Counted from the first letter of the stretch, positions 54,284 through 63,577 are shown. The stretch is DNA of 64,000 nt from Nonomuraea thailandensis (GCF_024172165.1 NZ_JAMZEB010000002.1:10805001-10869000), one strand, 5' to 3'. Made by a program: numbers and translations. The notes: generated from the sequence alone by a model not told the origin.

Positions 54284-56035
54284 TCAGCCGTTCGGGTTCG
54301 TGAGGGGCTTGGTGGGGTCGATCTTCTCCTTCCGCGCCGGCTCCTCGCCGCCCCGCGGCTCGTCGTACGGGGCGGTCTCGTCGTACGGGGCGGGCTCGTC
54401 GTAGGCGGAGGTCGCTTCGTGTGCGGGGGCCGAGCCAGCGGTCGAACCGTTCGTGGCGGCCGAGCCGTTCGTGGCGGCCGAGCCGTTCGTGGCGGCGCCG
54501 CCGCGGGCGCCGGGCTCGGCGTGGGCGGCGGCCGTCCCGGCCGGATCGGCGGCCTCGGCGCGCCGGCGGCGCAGGTCGGCCTTGGTGGCGCGGACCCGCT
54601 TGCGCCGGGAGACCAGCAGCCACCCCAGCGCCGCGGTCAGCGCGACCGACAGCGTCACCAGCCCCGCCAGGCTGCTCTCGGTGAGCGAGAGCACCAGCCC
54701 CACCAGCCCGCCGAACACCCAGGCGAGCTGCAACACGGCCTCCACCACGCCGAAGGTGGACGAGCGCACCTCCTCGCCGATCTCCCGCTGCACGATCGCG
54801 TCGAGCGCCAGCTTGCCCAGCTCCTGAGCGAAGGCCGCGACCAGCGAGATCGCCAGCGCGGCCCACAGCCCGAAGAAGACGGCGGTGACGATGGCGGTCA
54901 CCACGGTCATGGCCAGCGTGGCGAGCACGATGAGCTGCGGCGCGTGGTTGCGCGTCCAGTTCGCCACCACGGCGCCCGCCAGGCCGCCCAGCCCGGCCGC
55001 GCCCGCGAGCAGCGCGATCGTCTTGGGGATGTCGAAGAACGGGTCGCGCGCCCACGGCTCCGCCGCCGCCAGCCACGGCACCGCCTCGTCCTGCACCAGG
55101 AACAGCAGGAAGAACAGCAGGAACCCGGAGAAGACGCGGATGGCCACGTTCGCCCAGACCGCCTCGGCCACCGCGGGCCCCACCTTCAGCAGGGTGCGCC
55201 CGCGCGGGGGCGCGCCCTCCTCCTCCATGTCGGGGGAGTCGACGTGCCGCGGCAGGCGTACGGCGACGACGCCGAGCAGCAGGAAGCCCACCATGGCGAC
55301 GCGCAGCATCATCGCGCTGCCCAGCCACGCGGTCAGGCCCGCGCCGACCGGCACCGCCACCCCGGCCGAGACCAGCGTGAACAGCGCCACCCGCGCGTTC
55401 GCCGAGACCAGGGTGATGTCGGCGGGCAGCACGCTCGGCATGATCGCCGCCCGCGACACGTTGTACGCCTTCGACAGCACCAGCACGCCCAGCGCCCCGA
55501 TGAACAGCGTCGGCAGGTCGCCGGGGCCCACGGCCGCCGCCATGGCGAAGCACAGCAGGCCGCGCCCGAACAGCGTGCCCGCCATCACGTAGCGCCGGCC
55601 CGACCTGAACCGGTCGAGTATCGGCCCCACGAACGGCGCCAGCAGCGCGAACGGCAACATCGTGATGACGAGGTAGAGGGCGACGGAGCCGCGCGCCTCG
55701 CCCACCGGCACGCCGAAGAACACGGTGCTGGCCAGCGCCACCGTGACGAAGGCGTCGCAGGCGCTGTTGCCGGCCGACAGCTCGATCAGGCGGCCGAGCC
55801 CGGTGCGGCCCGCGCCGCCCGCGTACGTGAGCCTGCGCGTGGCCTTGCCGACGCTCCGCGCGCCCCTGGCGGTGGCCTTGCTCGCCCGCGCGGTGCCGCT
55901 GGCCGTGGCCCTGGTCGCGCGTACGGTGCCGCTCGCGGTGGCCTTGGTGGCGCGCACGGTGGCACGACCGGCGTCAGCGGCGCCGCGCGCCACGCGCCGG
56001 GAGATGTGGCGTGCCCGCTCCCAGCCTCCCTCCAC
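54284..56035 (-). CDS. MFS transporter with repeat-rich N- and C-terminal tails
   Basis: The 583-residue protein has a twelve-segment major facilitator core from about residue 75 (SVALYLVITMLPFALLAPFV, GPILDRFRSGRRYVMAGTLF and so on), related to MFS_3/enterobactin-exporter-like proteins. The N-terminus is an unusual basic Ala/Thr/Arg repeat (RATKATASGTVRATRATASG) from 33-bp units. The C-terminal tail has AATNGS repeats, PYDE repeats and ends KPLTNPNG. The start is uncertain: the GTG at 56035 begins MEGGWERARHISRR, and the frame continues far upstream through the DUF3027 gene. The substrate is unknown. Confidence 0.82.
   Translation of the reverse strand: MEGGWERARHISRRVARGAADAGRATVRATKATASGTVRATRATASGTARASKATARGARSVGKATRRLTYAGGAGRTGLGRLIELSAGNSACDAFVTVALASTVFFGVPVGEARGSVALYLVITMLPFALLAPFVGPILDRFRSGRRYVMAGTLFGRGLLCFAMAAAVGPGDLPTLFIGALGVLVLSKAYNVSRAAIMPSVLPADITLVSANARVALFTLVSAGVAVPVGAGLTAWLGSAMMLRVAMVGFLLLGVVAVRLPRHVDSPDMEEEGAPPRGRTLLKVGPAVAEAVWANVAIRVFSGFLLFFLLFLVQDEAVPWLAAAEPWARDPFFDIPKTIALLAGAAGLGGLAGAVVANWTRNHAPQLIVLATLAMTVVTAIVTAVFFGLWAALAISLVAAFAQELGKLALDAIVQREIGEEVRSSTFGVVEAVLQLAWVFGGLVGLVLSLTESSLAGLVTLSVALTAALGWLLVSRRKRVRATKADLRRRRAEAADPAGTAAAHAEPGARGGAATNGSAATNGSAATNGSTAGSAPAHEATSAYDEPAPYDETAPYDEPRGGEEPARKEKIDPTKPLTNPNG
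54447..54500. repeat. 18-bp tandem repeat in the MFS C-terminal tail
   Basis: Three units of CCGTTCGTGGCGGCCGAG (54447, 54465, 54483) encode AATNGS repeats. Neighbouring 18-bp CTCGTCGTACGGGGCGG units (about 54359-54410) encode the PYDE repeats. Confidence 0.88.
55863..55961. repeat. 33-bp tandem repeat in the MFS N-terminal tail
   Basis: Three ~80%-identical units at 55863, 55896 and 55929 encode an ATRATASGT-type basic repeat ahead of the first membrane segment. Confidence 0.8.
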
Positions 56036-56149
56036 GACTACCAGTCTTACCCGATCCTGGCCCGATCTCAGCCGTGTGGGCCCCCGCAGGTCCCGTGATG
56101 GGTGAGAATGAAGTGTGAGCGAACAGCACCTTTCGGCGGAGGCGGCCCG

Positions 56150-56950
56150 ATGAGCCGCACCAGGGCCCGCGTCTCCGCTCCCGACCAGGCCTGTGTCGCC
56201 GCGGTCGATCTGGCGCGCGCCGCGGCCGAGGAGCTCGCGCGGCCGGGCGCGCCTGGCGAGCACCTCGGTTACGAGAGCGAAGGCGACCGGATCGTCACCC
56301 ACTACTTCGCCTGCCTCGATCGGGCCTATCGCGGCTGGCGCTGGGCCGTCACCGTGACGCGTGCCTCGCGCGCGAAGAAGGTCACGGTCAGCGAGGCCGT
56401 GCTGCTGCCCGGCTCCGGAGCGCTGCTGGCGCCGGAGTGGCTGCCGTGGAGCGAGCGCCTTCGCCCCGGCGACCTGGGCGTGGGCGACCTGCTGCCGACC
56501 GCGGACGATGACGACAGGCTCGCGCCGGGTTTCACCGAGACCGACGACGACGCCGACCATCAGGCGGTTTTCGAGTACGGCCTGGGCCGGGCCCGTGTGC
56601 TCTCGGCCATCGGCAAGGACCGGGCGGCCAGACGCTGGCACTCGGGCGAGCACGGGCCGCACACACCGATCGCACACGCCGCTCCCGCGCAATGCTCCAC
56701 CTGCGGCTTTTACTGGCTGCTGGCGGGTGGCTTGCGGCAGATGTTCGGAGTCTGCACCAACGAGTACGCCCCTGACGACGGCAAGGTCGTGGCCGCCGAC
56801 CACGGCTGCGGTGCCCACTCGGAGGCCGCGGTGCTGCCGCCGCCCGTGGAGCAGGCCATCCCGATTCTCGACGATCTGGGTTACGACCTCATGGAGGAGG
56901 AAGCAGGTTCGGTGGACGAGTCGGCTTCCGAGGAGCTCGGCCATTCCTGA
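56150..56950 (+). CDS. DUF3027 domain protein
   Basis: The 266-residue actinobacterial protein of unknown function shows the DUF3027 pattern. ITHYFACLDRAYRGWRWAVT (here IVTHYFACLDRAYRGWRW), VLLPGSGALLAPEWLPWSER and YGLGRARVLS are followed by a Cys-rich part (CSTCGFYWLLAGG, FGVCTNEYAPDDG, VVAADHGCGAHSEA). The four cysteines could bind zinc or a cluster. The ATG at 56150 overlaps the stop of a 12-codon frame starting at GTG 56115. It is 68 bases before the sacsin-like gene on the same strand, and the pair is conserved in the phylum as far as I recall. Confidence 0.9.
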   Translation: MSRTRARVSAPDQACVAAVDLARAAAEELARPGAPGEHLGYESEGDRIVTHYFACLDRAYRGWRWAVTVTRASRAKKVTVSEAVLLPGSGALLAPEWLPWSERLRPGDLGVGDLLPTADDDDRLAPGFTETDDDADHQAVFEYGLGRARVLSAIGKDRAARRWHSGEHGPHTPIAHAAPAQCSTCGFYWLLAGGLRQMFGVCTNEYAPDDGKVVAADHGCGAHSEAAVLPPPVEQAIPILDDLGYDLMEEEAGSVDESASEELGHS

Positions 56951-57018
56951 CCGAGAGTGTCGGTGAAGGCCGCTAACCTACGGTGGCCCCCTACCCTCTC
57001 CAATCAGGATCGTGATCG

Positions 57019-60000
57019 ATGAGCGACACCTACGGCACTGACCGGATGCGAGCCGCCGTCCTCTCGGCGTGGACGGCCTCGCCCGCCCGGTTCCGCGAAG
57101 ACGCCAACGCGGAGGAGGACTTCGCGCTCGGCGGCTACCGCGATCGGCTGATCGTCGAGCTGGCGCAGAACGCCGCCGACGCGGCGCTGCGGGCGGGCGT
57201 GCCAGGGGTGCTGCGGCTGACGCTGCGCGGCGAGGTGCTGACGGCCGCCAACACGGGCGCCGCGCTCGACGCCACCGGTGTGGAGAGCCTGTCCACGCTG
57301 CGCGCCTCGGGCAAGCGTGCCGAGGCGGGCGCGGCGGGCCGGTTCGGGGTCGGGTTCGCGGCGGTGGTGTCCGTCTGCGACGCGCCCTCCATCGGCTCGC
57401 GCGGCGCGCCCGCGGTGCGCTGGTCCCGTACGGAGACCGCGGCCCTCGTCGCCGAGACCCCCGCGCTCGCGGGCGAGCTGGCCGAGCGCGGCGGGCATGT
57501 GCCGCTGCTGCGGCTGCCCTTCGACGAGCCGCCGATGATCGACATCCCCGACGGCTTCGACACGGTCGTCCGGCTGCCGCTGCGCGACCAGGCCGGCGTC
57601 GAGGCCGTGCGGCGGATGCTGGCCGAGACGAGCCCGGCGCTGCTGCTCGGCATGCCCGCGCTGGAGAGCATCGAGATCGACGTCGACGGCTCCGTGCGCA
57701 CGGTGGTCGCCGACGGCTGGCACGTCGTGTCGGAGTCCGGCGAGTTCACGCCCGAGGAGGTGGGCAGGCTCTTCGCCGACCGGCCCACCGAGGAGCGCGC
57801 GCGTCCCTTCTGGTCGCTGCGCTGGGCGGTGCCGGTCACCGGCACCGGCGAGCCGGGCCCGCTGCCCGCCGCCGTGCCGCCCGTGGTGCACGCCCCGACG
57901 CCCAGCGACGAGCCCATCGACCTGCCCGCGCTGCTGATCGCCTCGTTCCCGATGGCCACCGACCGGCGCCACGTGGCCAAGGGGCCGCTGGCCGACTTCC
58001 TGGTCGAGCGGGTCGCCGACGCCTACGTCCGGCTGCTGCGCGAGCTGCCGCGCACCTCCAGGCTGCTCGACCTGGTGCCCTCCCTCATGGGCAAGGGCGA
58101 GCTCGACGCCCGCATCCGCAGGGCGGTGCTGGAGCGGCTGCCCGGCACGCCGCTGCTGCCCGCGCTGTCGGCGCCCGCTCCGGCCGTGCGGACGCCGTCG
58201 TTCGCCGACGAGAAGGTCTACGAGCCCGACGCGCAGTGGCAGGTCGAGCACCCGGCGCCCGAGCCCGACGGCGACGGCTGGGTGGTGACGGGCCGCGAGG
58301 CGGCCGTCGTGGCCGCCGCCTCGGCCGAGCTGCTCGCCACCGTCGCCGCCTTCGTGCCGGGGCTGCTGCCCGCCGGCTGGCCCGCCCGCCATCCCGCCAT
58401 GGCCGCGCTCGGCGTGCGCAGGGTGGAGCTGTCCGACATCGTCGACCTGCTGTCGGGCGAGGCCGTGGAGGCGCGCGAGCCGTCGTGGTGGCGCTCGTTG
58501 TACGAGGTGCTGCCGGCCGACGACCCCGAGTCGCTGGGCGCGCTGCCGGTGCCGCTGGCCGACGGCCGGCTGGTGCGCGGGCCGCGCGGCACGCTCATCC
58601 TGACCGACGGCGGCGCCGAGCTCGACCTGACGCCGCTCGGGCTGCGCATCGTGCACCCGGAGGCGGCGCACCCGGCGCTGCTGCGGCTGGGCGCCGCCGA
58701 GGCCACGCCGCGCACGGTGCTGGACGACCCGCTGACCAAGGCGGCCGTCGCGCAGTCGCTCGACAGCCCCGACCCCGAGCCGGTGGCCAGGGCCGTGCTG
58801 TCGCTGGTGGAGGCGTCCGGGCTGGGGCCCGGCGAGGCGCCGTGGCTGGGCGAGCTGGCGCTGCGCGGCGCCGACGGCGAGCTCTACCCGGCGGGCGAGC
58901 TCATGCTGGCCGACGGGGCGCTGGCGGCGGTCCTGGAGCCCGACACGCATCTCGGGGTGGCCGCGGCCGAGCTGGAGGAGACCTACGGGCCGCGCGTGCT
59001 GGCCGCGGCGGGGGTGCTCGACGGGTTCGCCGTGGTGCACGAGCCCGACGTGCTGCTCGACCCCGACGAGTGCGACCACGACCTCGACGGCGAGGCCGAC
59101 TGGCTCGACCACGTGCTCGACCTGCTGCCCGAGCTGGACGTGCCGCCGCTGGTGCCCGAGTTCCTCGCGGTGCGCGACCTGGAGCTGGTGGCCGACTGGC
59201 CGGCCGCGCTGGAGCTGCTGACCACGCCGCCGCTGCGGGCCGCGCTGCACCCGCTGCGCGTGGAGGGCGTGGAGGTGCCGTCCTACACGGCGTGGTGGCT
59301 GGCCAACCATCCCGTGCTGGGCGGGCGCAAGCCGCTGGAGCTGCGGCTGCCCGGCGCCGACCCCCTGCTGCAGGGCCTGTTCTCCGACGCCCCGGCGGGG
59401 CTCGACGAGGCGGCGCTGTCGATGCTCGGCGTCCGCACGACGCTCACGGAGCTGCTGGCCTCGCACGGCGGCCCCGAGGAGCTGCTCGACCTGATGGCCG
59501 ACGAGTCGATCGAGGTCGACCGGGCCCAGCTCAGGGCGTTGTGGATCGCGCTGGCCGCCGTGGACCCGTCGCGGGTGGCGCCGCCGCCGAGCCTGCGGGC
59601 GGTGCTCGGCGGGGAGATCGTGGTGGCCTCGGCCGAGGACGTCGTGGTGGTGGAGGCGCCCGACCTGCTGCAGCTCGTCACCGACCGGCCGCTGGTGCTG
59701 GCCCCGTACGACCTGGCGGAGGCCCTGTCCGAGCTGCTCGACCTGCCGCTCGCCGGCGAGCTCACCTCGGGTGCGGTCACTTCGGAAGGGGTGACGCGGC
59801 AGGTGCCCGCCGAGGTGCGGTCGTTGCTGCCGGCCGCGCCGGCGACGTACGTCGAGCACGAGAAGCTGCTGGTGGACGGCGTGGAGTGCGCCTGGCGCTT
59901 CTTCGAGGGCGCCGTGCACTGCACCGGGGTCGACGGGCTGGCCAGGGGGCTGGCCTGGGCGACCGGGCAGTGGAACGACCGCCTCGCGGTGGCCGCCCTG

Positions 60001-60054
60001 CTGCGCGACCCGGGGGCGGTGCCGCTGCTGCTGGCCGAGGCCGACCTGTCCTGA
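57019..60054 (+). CDS. Sacsin N-terminal-like (HSP90-type) ATPase, giant protein
   Basis: The 1011-residue cytoplasmic protein has a GHKL/Bergerat ATP-binding fold at its N-terminus. The E-x3-N motif is ELAQNAADA (Glu47, Asn51), followed by ANTGA (77-81) and the glycine loop GRFGVGFAAV (107-116). This is the pattern of the sacsin N-terminal repeat and HSP90. The remaining ~850 residues are Leu/Ala/Glu-rich and unlike characterised domains. No HSP90 middle domain is evident. A chaperone- or signalling-like ATPase role is inferred. It follows the DUF3027 gene on the same strand and ends at a hairpin. Confidence 0.9.
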   Translation: MSDTYGTDRMRAAVLSAWTASPARFREDANAEEDFALGGYRDRLIVELAQNAADAALRAGVPGVLRLTLRGEVLTAANTGAALDATGVESLSTLRASGKRAEAGAAGRFGVGFAAVVSVCDAPSIGSRGAPAVRWSRTETAALVAETPALAGELAERGGHVPLLRLPFDEPPMIDIPDGFDTVVRLPLRDQAGVEAVRRMLAETSPALLLGMPALESIEIDVDGSVRTVVADGWHVVSESGEFTPEEVGRLFADRPTEERARPFWSLRWAVPVTGTGEPGPLPAAVPPVVHAPTPSDEPIDLPALLIASFPMATDRRHVAKGPLADFLVERVADAYVRLLRELPRTSRLLDLVPSLMGKGELDARIRRAVLERLPGTPLLPALSAPAPAVRTPSFADEKVYEPDAQWQVEHPAPEPDGDGWVVTGREAAVVAAASAELLATVAAFVPGLLPAGWPARHPAMAALGVRRVELSDIVDLLSGEAVEAREPSWWRSLYEVLPADDPESLGALPVPLADGRLVRGPRGTLILTDGGAELDLTPLGLRIVHPEAAHPALLRLGAAEATPRTVLDDPLTKAAVAQSLDSPDPEPVARAVLSLVEASGLGPGEAPWLGELALRGADGELYPAGELMLADGALAAVLEPDTHLGVAAAELEETYGPRVLAAAGVLDGFAVVHEPDVLLDPDECDHDLDGEADWLDHVLDLLPELDVPPLVPEFLAVRDLELVADWPAALELLTTPPLRAALHPLRVEGVEVPSYTAWWLANHPVLGGRKPLELRLPGADPLLQGLFSDAPAGLDEAALSMLGVRTTLTELLASHGGPEELLDLMADESIEVDRAQLRALWIALAAVDPSRVAPPPSLRAVLGGEIVVASAEDVVVVEAPDLLQLVTDRPLVLAPYDLAEALSELLDLPLAGELTSGAVTSEGVTRQVPAEVRSLLPAAPATYVEHEKLLVDGVECAWRFFEGAVHCTGVDGLARGLAWATGQWNDRLAVAALLRDPGAVPLLLAEADLS

Positions 60055-60064
60055 CCACAGCACG

Positions 60065-60094
60065 CCGGGGAGGCGCCCTCGTCGGCCTCCCCGG
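60065..60094. terminator. Bidirectional terminator between convergent genes
   Basis: CCGGGGAGGC pairs perfectly with GCCTCCCCGG around a 10-base loop, 11 bases after one stop and 14 before the other. Confidence 0.75.
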
Positions 60095-60108
60095 TATCGG
60101 GCTCGTGA

Positions 60109-61592
60109 TCAGGCGCCGCAGGTGCTGCCCGCGGCCGGCACCTTGCCGTCGAGCACGTACGCGTCCACGGTCCTCATGACGCAGGTGTCGCCGGTCAGGT
60201 AGGCGCCGTGGCCCTCGCCCTCGTAGGTGACCAGGACCCCGGTCCTGAGCTTCTCCGTCAGGCTCGTGGCCCACTGGAACGGCGTGGCCGGGTCGCCCTT
60301 GCCGCCGATGACCACGATGGGCGCCGAGCCGGTGGCGTCGATGCGCCTGGCCTGGTCGTCCCCGCGCACCGGCCAGTACTCGCACGACCCGCTGCTGATC
60401 CCGTCGAAGGACAGCACCGGGAAGATCTTCTTCACCCGCTCGTTGGTCCTGGCCATCTGCGCGGGCGTCGGGCGCTCGGCGTAGTCGGCGCAGTTGATGG
60501 CCTGAAGGCTGGTCATCATCGTGTTGTACGTGCCGTCGTGGCGGCGCCCGGTGTAGGAGTCGGCCAGGGCGAGCAGGATGGTGGCGTTGCCCTTGCGCGC
60601 GGCGGCGGTCGCCTGCTCCAGCACGGGCCAGCTCTGCTTGGCGTACAGCGGGGTGATGACGGCGAGCTGGCCCAGCCAGAACGTGAGCTCGCGGTCGCCC
60701 ACCTTGATCGGCTCGGTCTTGAGGCCCTCGACGAAGTCCTCGACCGTCTTCACCACGGCGGCGGGGGTGGCGCCGAGCTCGCAGCTCTTCGCCACGCAGT
60801 CCTCGGCGAACGCCTCCAGCGCCTGGTCGAAGCCCGTCGCCTGGATGACGGCGCGTTCCTCGTAGGTCACCGAGGGGTCGAAGGCGCTGTCCAGGACGAA
60901 GCGGCCGACGTTCTTGGGGAAGTGCGTGGCGTAGACGGCGCCGAGGTGGGTGCCGTACGAGAAGCCGAGGTAGTTGAGCTGCTTGTCGCCGAGCGCGGCC
61001 CTGAGCAGGTCGAGGTCCTTGGCGGCGTTCACGGTGCCCACGTGGGGCAGCACCTTGCCCGATTCCTGTTGGCACGCCTGGACGAACTCCTTGGCCAGCG
61101 CGTCCTGGTCGTCGTCCGCGTCCGAGGCCATGATCTCGGCGAACTCGTTCCCGCAGGTGACGCCGGCGCTGCGATCGACGCCGCGCGGGTCGAAGCCGAC
61201 CAGGTCGTAGCGGGTGCCGAGCTTGCTGAACGCGGTGGCGGTCATGGCCAGCGAGTCCACGCCCGACGCGCCGGGGCCGCCGAAGTTGAACACCAGGGAG
61301 CCGAGGCGGTCGCCGGTGGCCTTGACCCGGAGGAGCGCGATGTCGATCTTCTCGCCGTCGGGCTCGGAGTGGTCCAGGGGACCGGGAGCTTGCCGCACTC
61401 GACACCGGGCCCGGGAGTGAACGGCTTGCCGTCGGGGCCGACGAGGTCGGTGCACGCGCTCCACGCCACCGTGCCCGCCGTGCCGCCCGTGCCCCCCGTG
61501 CCGCTCTGGGCGGGCGGTGCTGAGGTGCCGCCGGTGCTGCAGGCGGTGAGCACCACGGCGCCCAGGAGGAAGGTTGCGATGGGCTTCTTCAT
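60109..61592 (-). pseudogene. Secreted TAP-like alpha/beta-hydrolase peptidase lipoprotein, frameshifted
   Basis: Two adjacent frames together encode one ~494-residue exported peptidase of the tripeptidyl-aminopeptidase family. The ATG at 61592 gives a lipoprotein signal (MKKPIATFLLGAVVLTAC). This frame reads to ECGKLPVP, but the homologous continuation LDHSEPDGEKIDIALLRVKA is in the next frame. The break is at a GGGG run (61377-61380), where one base is missing. Downstream the catalytic set is intact: Ser in GFSYGTHLGA, Asp in GGKGDPATPF, His in GEGHGAYL. So this is either a recent inactivating deletion or a base-calling error in a homopolymer. Relatives release tripeptides outside the cell. 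Confidence 0.88.
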
Positions 61593-61701
61593 GCAACAAG
61601 CATGAGTTGGCGGGCATGTGCCGATGTAGTGGGCAGAAACACCACTTAAAGGTGACTTCGGGGAACAGCCGGAGATGACGAATGTCACCTGCCGCGCGGG
61701 G

Positions 61702-61935
61702 TCAGCCGCGCCCGGGCCTCCGGACGAGCCAGATGCCGACGAAGCCGAAGCCCACGCCCGTCAGGCAGGTCCAGATCCACCAGGTGTTCTCGGGGGCGGG
61801 ACGGAAGATCAGCAGGGCGACGAACGCGACCGCCCAGACGGCCGTGCCGACGGCGACGGCGGCCGTGTCGTTGGTCTTGATCGGCTCGGGGTCGGGATGC
61901 CACTGCTGCTTCACGTTGTCCAGCCTAGCTTCCAA
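61702..61935 (-). CDS. DUF2530 membrane protein
   Basis: The 77-residue protein has two membrane segments (AVGTAVWAVAFVALLIF; WWIWTCLTGVGFGFVGIWLV) and ends RRPGRG. The pattern KTNDTAAVAVGTAVWAVAF and NTWWIWTCLTGVGFGFVG fits the actinobacterial DUF2530 family. Function is unknown. It is divergent from the purine permease gene, with the starts 62 bases apart. Confidence 0.9.
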   Translation of the reverse strand: MEARLDNVKQQWHPDPEPIKTNDTAAVAVGTAVWAVAFVALLIFRPAPENTWWIWTCLTGVGFGFVGIWLVRRPGRG

Positions 61936-61997
61936 TCGGGTCTCGATCTCATCACTGGCTCTTTTCGCAGTTCATGACTGCTGTCACTCTTCGCGTC

Positions 61998-63437
61998 GTG
62001 AGTGACACACGTAATGCGATAGACCGTTTCTTCGCAATCTCCGCACGAGGGTCCACCGTCTCCCGAGAGGTACGCGGCGGCATCGCCACGTTCTTCACGA
62101 TGGCGTACATCGTCGTGCTCAACCCGTTGATCCTGGCCAACGGCAAGGACGTGGACGGCCAGTTCATCGCCGACAACGCGACCGCCCCCGTGGCCCTCGT
62201 CGCCGCGGGCACGGCGTTCGTGGCCGGCGTGCTGACGATCCTCATGGGGGTCATCGGCAGGGTGCCGTTCGCGATGGCGGCCGGGCTCGGCCTGAACGCC
62301 TTCGTCACCTTCCAGATCGCCACGGTGATGACCTGGGAGGAGGCCATGGGCCTGGTCTTCCTCGAAGGCGTCATCATCGCCGTGCTGGTGCTGACGGGGC
62401 TCAGGACGGCGATCTTCCACGCCATCCCGGCCCAGTTGAAGACCGCCATCAGCGTGGGCATCGGCCTGTTCATCGCGCTGATCGGCTTCGTGGACGCCGG
62501 TTTCGTGCGCAAGGCCGCCGGGACGCCCCTGGAGCTCGGCATCGGCGGCTCCCTGACCTCCTGGCCGATCTTCGTGTTCATCATCGGCCTGCTGGCCACG
62601 GCGGCGATGGTGGCGCGCAAGGTCAAGGGCGCCATCCTCATCGGGATCGTCGGCACCACGGTCCTGGCCATCATCGTCGAGGCGATCGCCAAGCTCGGCC
62701 CGGCCTCGCCCGACAACCCCTACACCTGGCAGCTCAACCGGCCCGTCGTGCCCGATCAGGTCATCGGCTTCAACAACCCGCTGGTCCTGTTCACCGAGTT
62801 CGACCCGTTCGGCGGTTTCATCCGGGTGGACGTGCTGCTGGCCGCCCTGCTCGTCTTCACCCTGCTCATCACCGACTTCTTCGACACGATGGGCACCATC
62901 GTGGGCGTCGGCCGCCAGGCGAACCTGGTGCAGGCGGACGGGACGCTGCCGCGTACCAGGGAGATCCTGCTCGTCGACTCGCTCGGGGCCGCCGCCGGCG
63001 GCGCCGGATCCGTCTCCTCCAACACCACCTACATCGAGTCGGCCGCCGGGGTCGGCGAGGGCGCTCGCACTGGCCTCGCCAGCGTGGTCACGGGTCTGCT
63101 GTTCCTCGTGGCCATCTTCTTCACGCCGCTCGTCACCATCGTGCCCTACGAGGCCGCCGCGCCCGCGCTGGTCATCGTGGGCTTCCTGATGATGACCGCC
63201 ATCAAGGACGTCGACTGGGACGACTTCGAGATCGCGATCCCGGCCTTCCTGACCATCGTGATCATGCCGTTCACGTACTCGATCTCGAACGGGATCGGCG
63301 CCGGGTTCATCAGCTACGTGCTGATCAAGGTGGTGCGCGGCAGGGCGCGTGAGGTGCACCCGCTGCTGTGGGGCGTGGCCGCGCTGTTCGCGCTCTACTT
63401 CGCCATCGGCCCGGTCAGGGCGATGCTCGGCCTCTGA
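61998..63437 (+). CDS. NCS2 family purine permease (AzgA-like)
   Basis: The 479-residue transporter of the AzgA branch (adenine, guanine or hypoxanthine uptake) has about 12-14 membrane segments. Marks are STVSREVRGGIATFFTMAYI and VVLNPLIL near the N-terminus, FAMAAGLGLNAFVTFQI, FFDTMGTIVGVGRQANLVQA and SSNTTYIESAAGVGEGARTG (the substrate-site region). I start at GTG 61998 (MSDTRNAIDRFFAIS); an in-frame ATG at 61974 is possible. Neither has a ribosome site, so the mRNA may be leaderless. A hairpin ends it. Confidence 0.92.
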   Translation: MSDTRNAIDRFFAISARGSTVSREVRGGIATFFTMAYIVVLNPLILANGKDVDGQFIADNATAPVALVAAGTAFVAGVLTILMGVIGRVPFAMAAGLGLNAFVTFQIATVMTWEEAMGLVFLEGVIIAVLVLTGLRTAIFHAIPAQLKTAISVGIGLFIALIGFVDAGFVRKAAGTPLELGIGGSLTSWPIFVFIIGLLATAAMVARKVKGAILIGIVGTTVLAIIVEAIAKLGPASPDNPYTWQLNRPVVPDQVIGFNNPLVLFTEFDPFGGFIRVDVLLAALLVFTLLITDFFDTMGTIVGVGRQANLVQADGTLPRTREILLVDSLGAAAGGAGSVSSNTTYIESAAGVGEGARTGLASVVTGLLFLVAIFFTPLVTIVPYEAAAPALVIVGFLMMTAIKDVDWDDFEIAIPAFLTIVIMPFTYSISNGIGAGFISYVLIKVVRGRAREVHPLLWGVAALFALYFAIGPVRAMLGL

Positions 63438-63464
63438 GCCCGTACCTGCCCGTCACACCTTCGG

Positions 63465-63490
63465 AGCCGTCCCGCGCGCGCGGGGCGGCT
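63465..63490 (+). terminator. Hairpin after the purine permease gene
   Basis: AGCCGTCCCGC pairs with GCGGGGCGGCT (11 bp, one G-U) around 4 bases, 28 bases after the stop. It has no T-run. Confidence 0.6.
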
Positions 63491-63549
63491 TCGGGGTATC
63501 AAGGGGTGGAACAACAGTTGTGTCCGGAAATATCTTGTCTTGCCGTATA

Positions 63550-63577
63550 GTTAGCAAAGGTAATGACTCATGCTAAC
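63550..63577 (+). promoter_or_regulatory. Candidate MarR operator overlapping the regulator start codon
   Basis: GTTAGCA (63550-63556) and TGCTAAC (63571-63577) form a perfect inverted repeat with 14 bases between. The ATG of the MarR gene (63570) lies in the right arm. The region is AT-richer than its surroundings. Autorepression is the usual mode for this family. Confidence 0.6.

Noticed and set aside
57004-60063. 1019-codon leftward frame, longest in the window
   Set aside because: Antisense of the sacsin-like gene; Gln/Arg/His-rich with no domain, while the forward frame has the ATPase motifs.
57069-60179. 1036-codon rightward frame
   Set aside because: Another frame of the same sacsin-like gene, Arg/Ala-rich, no recognisable motifs.
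61911-63359. 482-codon leftward frame opposite the purine permease
   Set aside because: Asp/His/Gly-rich antisense shadow of a clear membrane transporter.
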